DNA from: Lysinibacillus sp. KCTC 33748
Lineage (GTDB): Bacteria > Bacillota > Bacilli > Bacillales_A > Planococcaceae
DNA length: 46,090 bases
NCBI RefSeq assembly: GCF_002237755.1
Contig: NZ_MWSJ01000033.1
Span: 1-46,090, forward strand
Direction: 5' to 3'
Made by a program: the position numbers and the translations under genes. The notes beneath the pieces were generated by a model. The model made no database searches. It was not told the origin of the DNA and saw only the letters and a program-made list of their open reading frames with translations. Positions 44,422 to 46,090 of this stretch are shown piece by piece; positions within the stretch are counted from its first letter, which is position 1, and each line of letters opens with the position of its first letter.

Positions 44422-44487
44422 CATTTAAAACTACAGCGACAAATAAGAATGTTGTAAAGTTGCTCCTTAACTCAATAACTGATCCTA

Positions 44488-45405
44488 TTAATATTCATCA
44501 TCACGGAAACCGAAGTCACGTAAATGCGTTGATTTATTCCGCCAATCCTTTTGAACCTTTACCCAAAGCTCTAAATACACTTTTGAACCAAGAAGCATCT
44601 CAATATCTTTTCTTGCACGTATCCCTACTTCTTTTAATAGCGCACCACGTTTACCAATGACGATCCCTTTTTGCGAATCTCTTTCCACGATAATCGTTGC
44701 TGCCACACGAATTTTATCTTCATTTTCTTCATCACGGCGAATTTTATCAATCACAACAGCGATGGAATGAGGTATTTCTTCGCGCGTTAAATGCAACACT
44801 TTTTCACGAATTAACTCCGAAATAATGAAACGTTCAGGATGATCCGTTACTTGATCTGCTGGATAATATTGCGGACCCTCTGGTAAATATTTCGTTAATG
44901 TCGTTAATAAATCTTCTACATTATTCCCTTGTAATGCTGAAATCGGTACAATTTCCGCAAAGTCATAACGCTCTTTGTAGCTTTCAATTATCCCTATTAA
45001 TTCATCTGGATGAATTTGATCGATTTTATTGATTACCAGGAAGACAGGCGTTGGATTACCCGCAAGCATTTCAAGGATGAATTCGTCACCCTTTCCAAGT
45101 TTCTGCTCTGCATTAACCATGAACATAATAACATCCACTTCACGCAATGTATTTTTAGAAACTTTTAGCATAAAATCCCCTAGCTTATGTTTCGGCTTGT
45201 GGATTCCTGGTGTATCTATAAAAATCATTTGGCTATCATTTGATGTCAGTACACCTTGTACTTTATTTCGTGTTGTTTGTGGCTTATCACTCATAATCGC
45301 AATTTTTTGACCAATAACACGGTTTAAAAATGTTGATTTCCCAACATTCGGTCGACCGATTATGGAGATAAAACCTGACTTATAGCCATTATTATTTTCC
45401 AGCAT
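44488..45405 (-). CDS. era: GTPase Era
   Basis: Ribosome-assembly GTPase that binds the 3' end of 16S rRNA. G1 GRPNVGKST (17-25), G3 [10 protein letters not shown]4 NKIDQ, and a C-terminal KH domain with [14 protein letters not shown] (about 240-260) are intact. Length is 305 aa. The ATG follows CGGAGG. Its start overlaps the cdd stop by 14 bases, as in the Bacillus cdd-era operon. Confidence 0.97.
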   Translation of the reverse strand: MLENNNGYKSGFISIIGRPNVGKSTFLNRVIGQKIAIMSDKPQTTRNKVQGVLTSNDSQMIFIDTPGIHKPKHKLGDFMLKVSKNTLREVDVIMFMVNAEQKLGKGDEFILEMLAGNPTPVFLVINKIDQIHPDELIGIIESYKERYDFAEIVPISALQGNNVEDLLTTLTKYLPEGPQYYPADQVTDHPERFIISELIREKVLHLTREEIPHSIAVVIDKIRRDEENEDKIRVAATIIVERDSQKGIVIGKRGALLKEVGIRARKDIEMLLGSKVYLELWVKVQKDWRNKSTHLRDFGFRDDEY

Positions 45406-45805
45406 TCTCTAAATCCTCCGTTGTAAATGCAAACGGTAGTAATTCGCCTACAGACGTTACCGTGACATCACCTTTTAAATTTGTTAAATATACAGGCATA
45501 GATGGCTTGCAAAACTCCATCATCACTTGACGACAAGCTCCGCATGGCGCACATGGTCCATCTGTATCAGCTACAATAGCAATCGCCTCAAAATCATAAA
45601 TACCTTCTGACACAGCTTTGAAAAATGCTGTACGCTCAGCGCAATTTGTCATACTATAACCCGCATTTTCAATATTGCAGCCGTGAATGACCTCTCCATC
45701 TTTCGTTAAAATCGCCGCGCCAACTTTAAATTTTGAGTAAGGTACATAAGCCTTTTCACGCGCTTTTTTTGATTCTTCTAGTAATGCTTGCATATCAATT
45801 GTCAT
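45392..45805 (-). CDS. cdd: Cytidine deaminase
   Basis: Deaminates cytidine and deoxycytidine to uridine forms in pyrimidine salvage. Zinc ligands C55, C88 and C91 and the catalytic E57 are visible in NCAERTA and PCGACRQV. At 137 aa it is the small tetrameric type. The ATG at 45805 follows GAGGTG by seven bases; an in-frame TTG at 45808 is not needed. First gene of the cdd-era(-recO) unit. Confidence 0.95.
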   Translation of the reverse strand: MTIDMQALLEESKKAREKAYVPYSKFKVGAAILTKDGEVIHGCNIENAGYSMTNCAERTAFFKAVSEGIYDFEAIAIVADTDGPCAPCGACRQVMMEFCKPSMPVYLTNLKGDVTVTSVGELLPFAFTTEDLENAGK

Positions 45806-45830
45806 CAATGTTCACCTCTACATAAAAAAT

Positions 45831-46090
45831 AGCTCATCACCATAACGTGGGCTGATTTCCGTTCCGGCTGGGCGCTTTGTTGCTGTCGCTACGCTTTCGC
45901 ACAGTTAAAATATTTGTTGCTGTCGCTTCGCTTTCGCACAGTTAAAACATTTGTTGCCGTCGCTTCGCTTTCGCACAGTTAAAACATTTGTTGCTGTCGC
46001 TTCGCTTTCGCACAGTTAAAACATTTGTTGCTGTCGCTTCGCTTTCGCACAGTTAAAACATTTGTTGCTGTCGCTTCGCTTTCGCACAGT
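45831..46090. repeat. Family A repeat with 37-bp tandem array, cut by window end
   Basis: The left end AGCTCATCACCATAACGTGG then CTGATTTCCGTTCCGGC and TGGGCGC leads into five full 37-bp units (45877-45913, 45914-45950, 45951-45987, 45988-46024, 46025-46061) and a partial sixth (46062-46090). Units differ by only one or two bases from each other. The right end of the element lies outside the window. Confidence 0.92.

Noticed and set aside
44354..44487. yqzL-type small gene between era and recO
   Set aside because: No frame with a start codon and matching composition was found; a hairpin occupies the gap.
45877..46090. Regular 37-bp repeats as a CRISPR array
   Set aside because: Units are directly adjacent with no unique spacers, and no cas genes are in the window.

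Overview
The window is low-GC Firmicute DNA, most like the Lysinibacillus (Bacillus sphaericus) group of Bacillaceae/Planococcaceae. This rests on strong AGGAGG-type ribosome binding sites, frequent GTG/TTG starts, U-tract hairpin terminators, a T-box leader and a perfect cre box. It also rests on a gene order matching the Bacillus cdd-era-recO-gly-ccpN-yqfL-dnaG-sigA-cccA-trmK-yqfO-ispH-yqfQ-cshB-nfo block. The genus is inferred from my memory of this gene order and of these intergenic repeats; no database search was made. I saw no rRNA, tRNA, CRISPR, prophage or transposase gene.

Layout. 0.1-2.4 kb: cshB-nfo (minus strand), RNA helicase and endonuclease IV. 2.4-3.4 kb: a gene-poor spacer holding several repeats. 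3.4-4.5 kb: butanediol dehydrogenase bdhA. 4.7-9.8 kb: a minus-strand kdp potassium pump operon (30-aa membrane ORF, kdpF, kdpA, kdpB, kdpC), divergent from kdpD-kdpE (9.9-13.5 kb). 13.5-16.1 kb: a ferrous iron uptake operon feoA-feoB-Cys-rich protein behind a Fur box. 16.3-18.0 kb: a chemoreceptor. 18.3-19.9 kb: yqfQ/vrrA-like gene and ispH. 19.9-25.1 kb: a C4-dicarboxylate module, dctR-dctS divergent from dctB-dctA, with a cre site before dctA. 25.3-29.4 kb: accessory genes (tubby-like protein, 59-aa ORF, PhzF-like protein, signal peptidase I, gene remnant, FMN reductase, DUF2164 protein). 29.7-38.95 kb: the conserved minus-strand block yqfO, trmK, cccA, a membrane protein, sigA, dnaG, yqfL, ccpN. 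39.0-40.8 kb: a glycine T-box and single-chain glycyl-tRNA synthetase. 41.0-42.7 kb: an HD-GYP protein. 43.5-45.8 kb: recO, era, cdd.

How the parts work together. The conserved block covers DNA replication and repair, transcription initiation, tRNA charging and modification, and gluconeogenic control (CcpN with YqfL). The accessory blocks look inserted between conserved neighbours: bdhA/kdp/feo/MCP lie between yqfQ and cshB, and the dct and following genes lie between ispH and yqfO/trmK. They handle uptake of K+, Fe2+ and C4-dicarboxylates, plus sensing.

The most unusual content is not a gene. About fifteen intergenic stretches carry copies of at least four families of structured repeats: A with inverted ends and a 37-bp tandem core unit, B with nested palindromes, C, and D. 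A separate 21-bp tandem array is also present. Some copies sit inside operons (kdpB/kdpA, kdpD/kdpE), and segments resembling the 37-bp unit appear nested inside family B copies.
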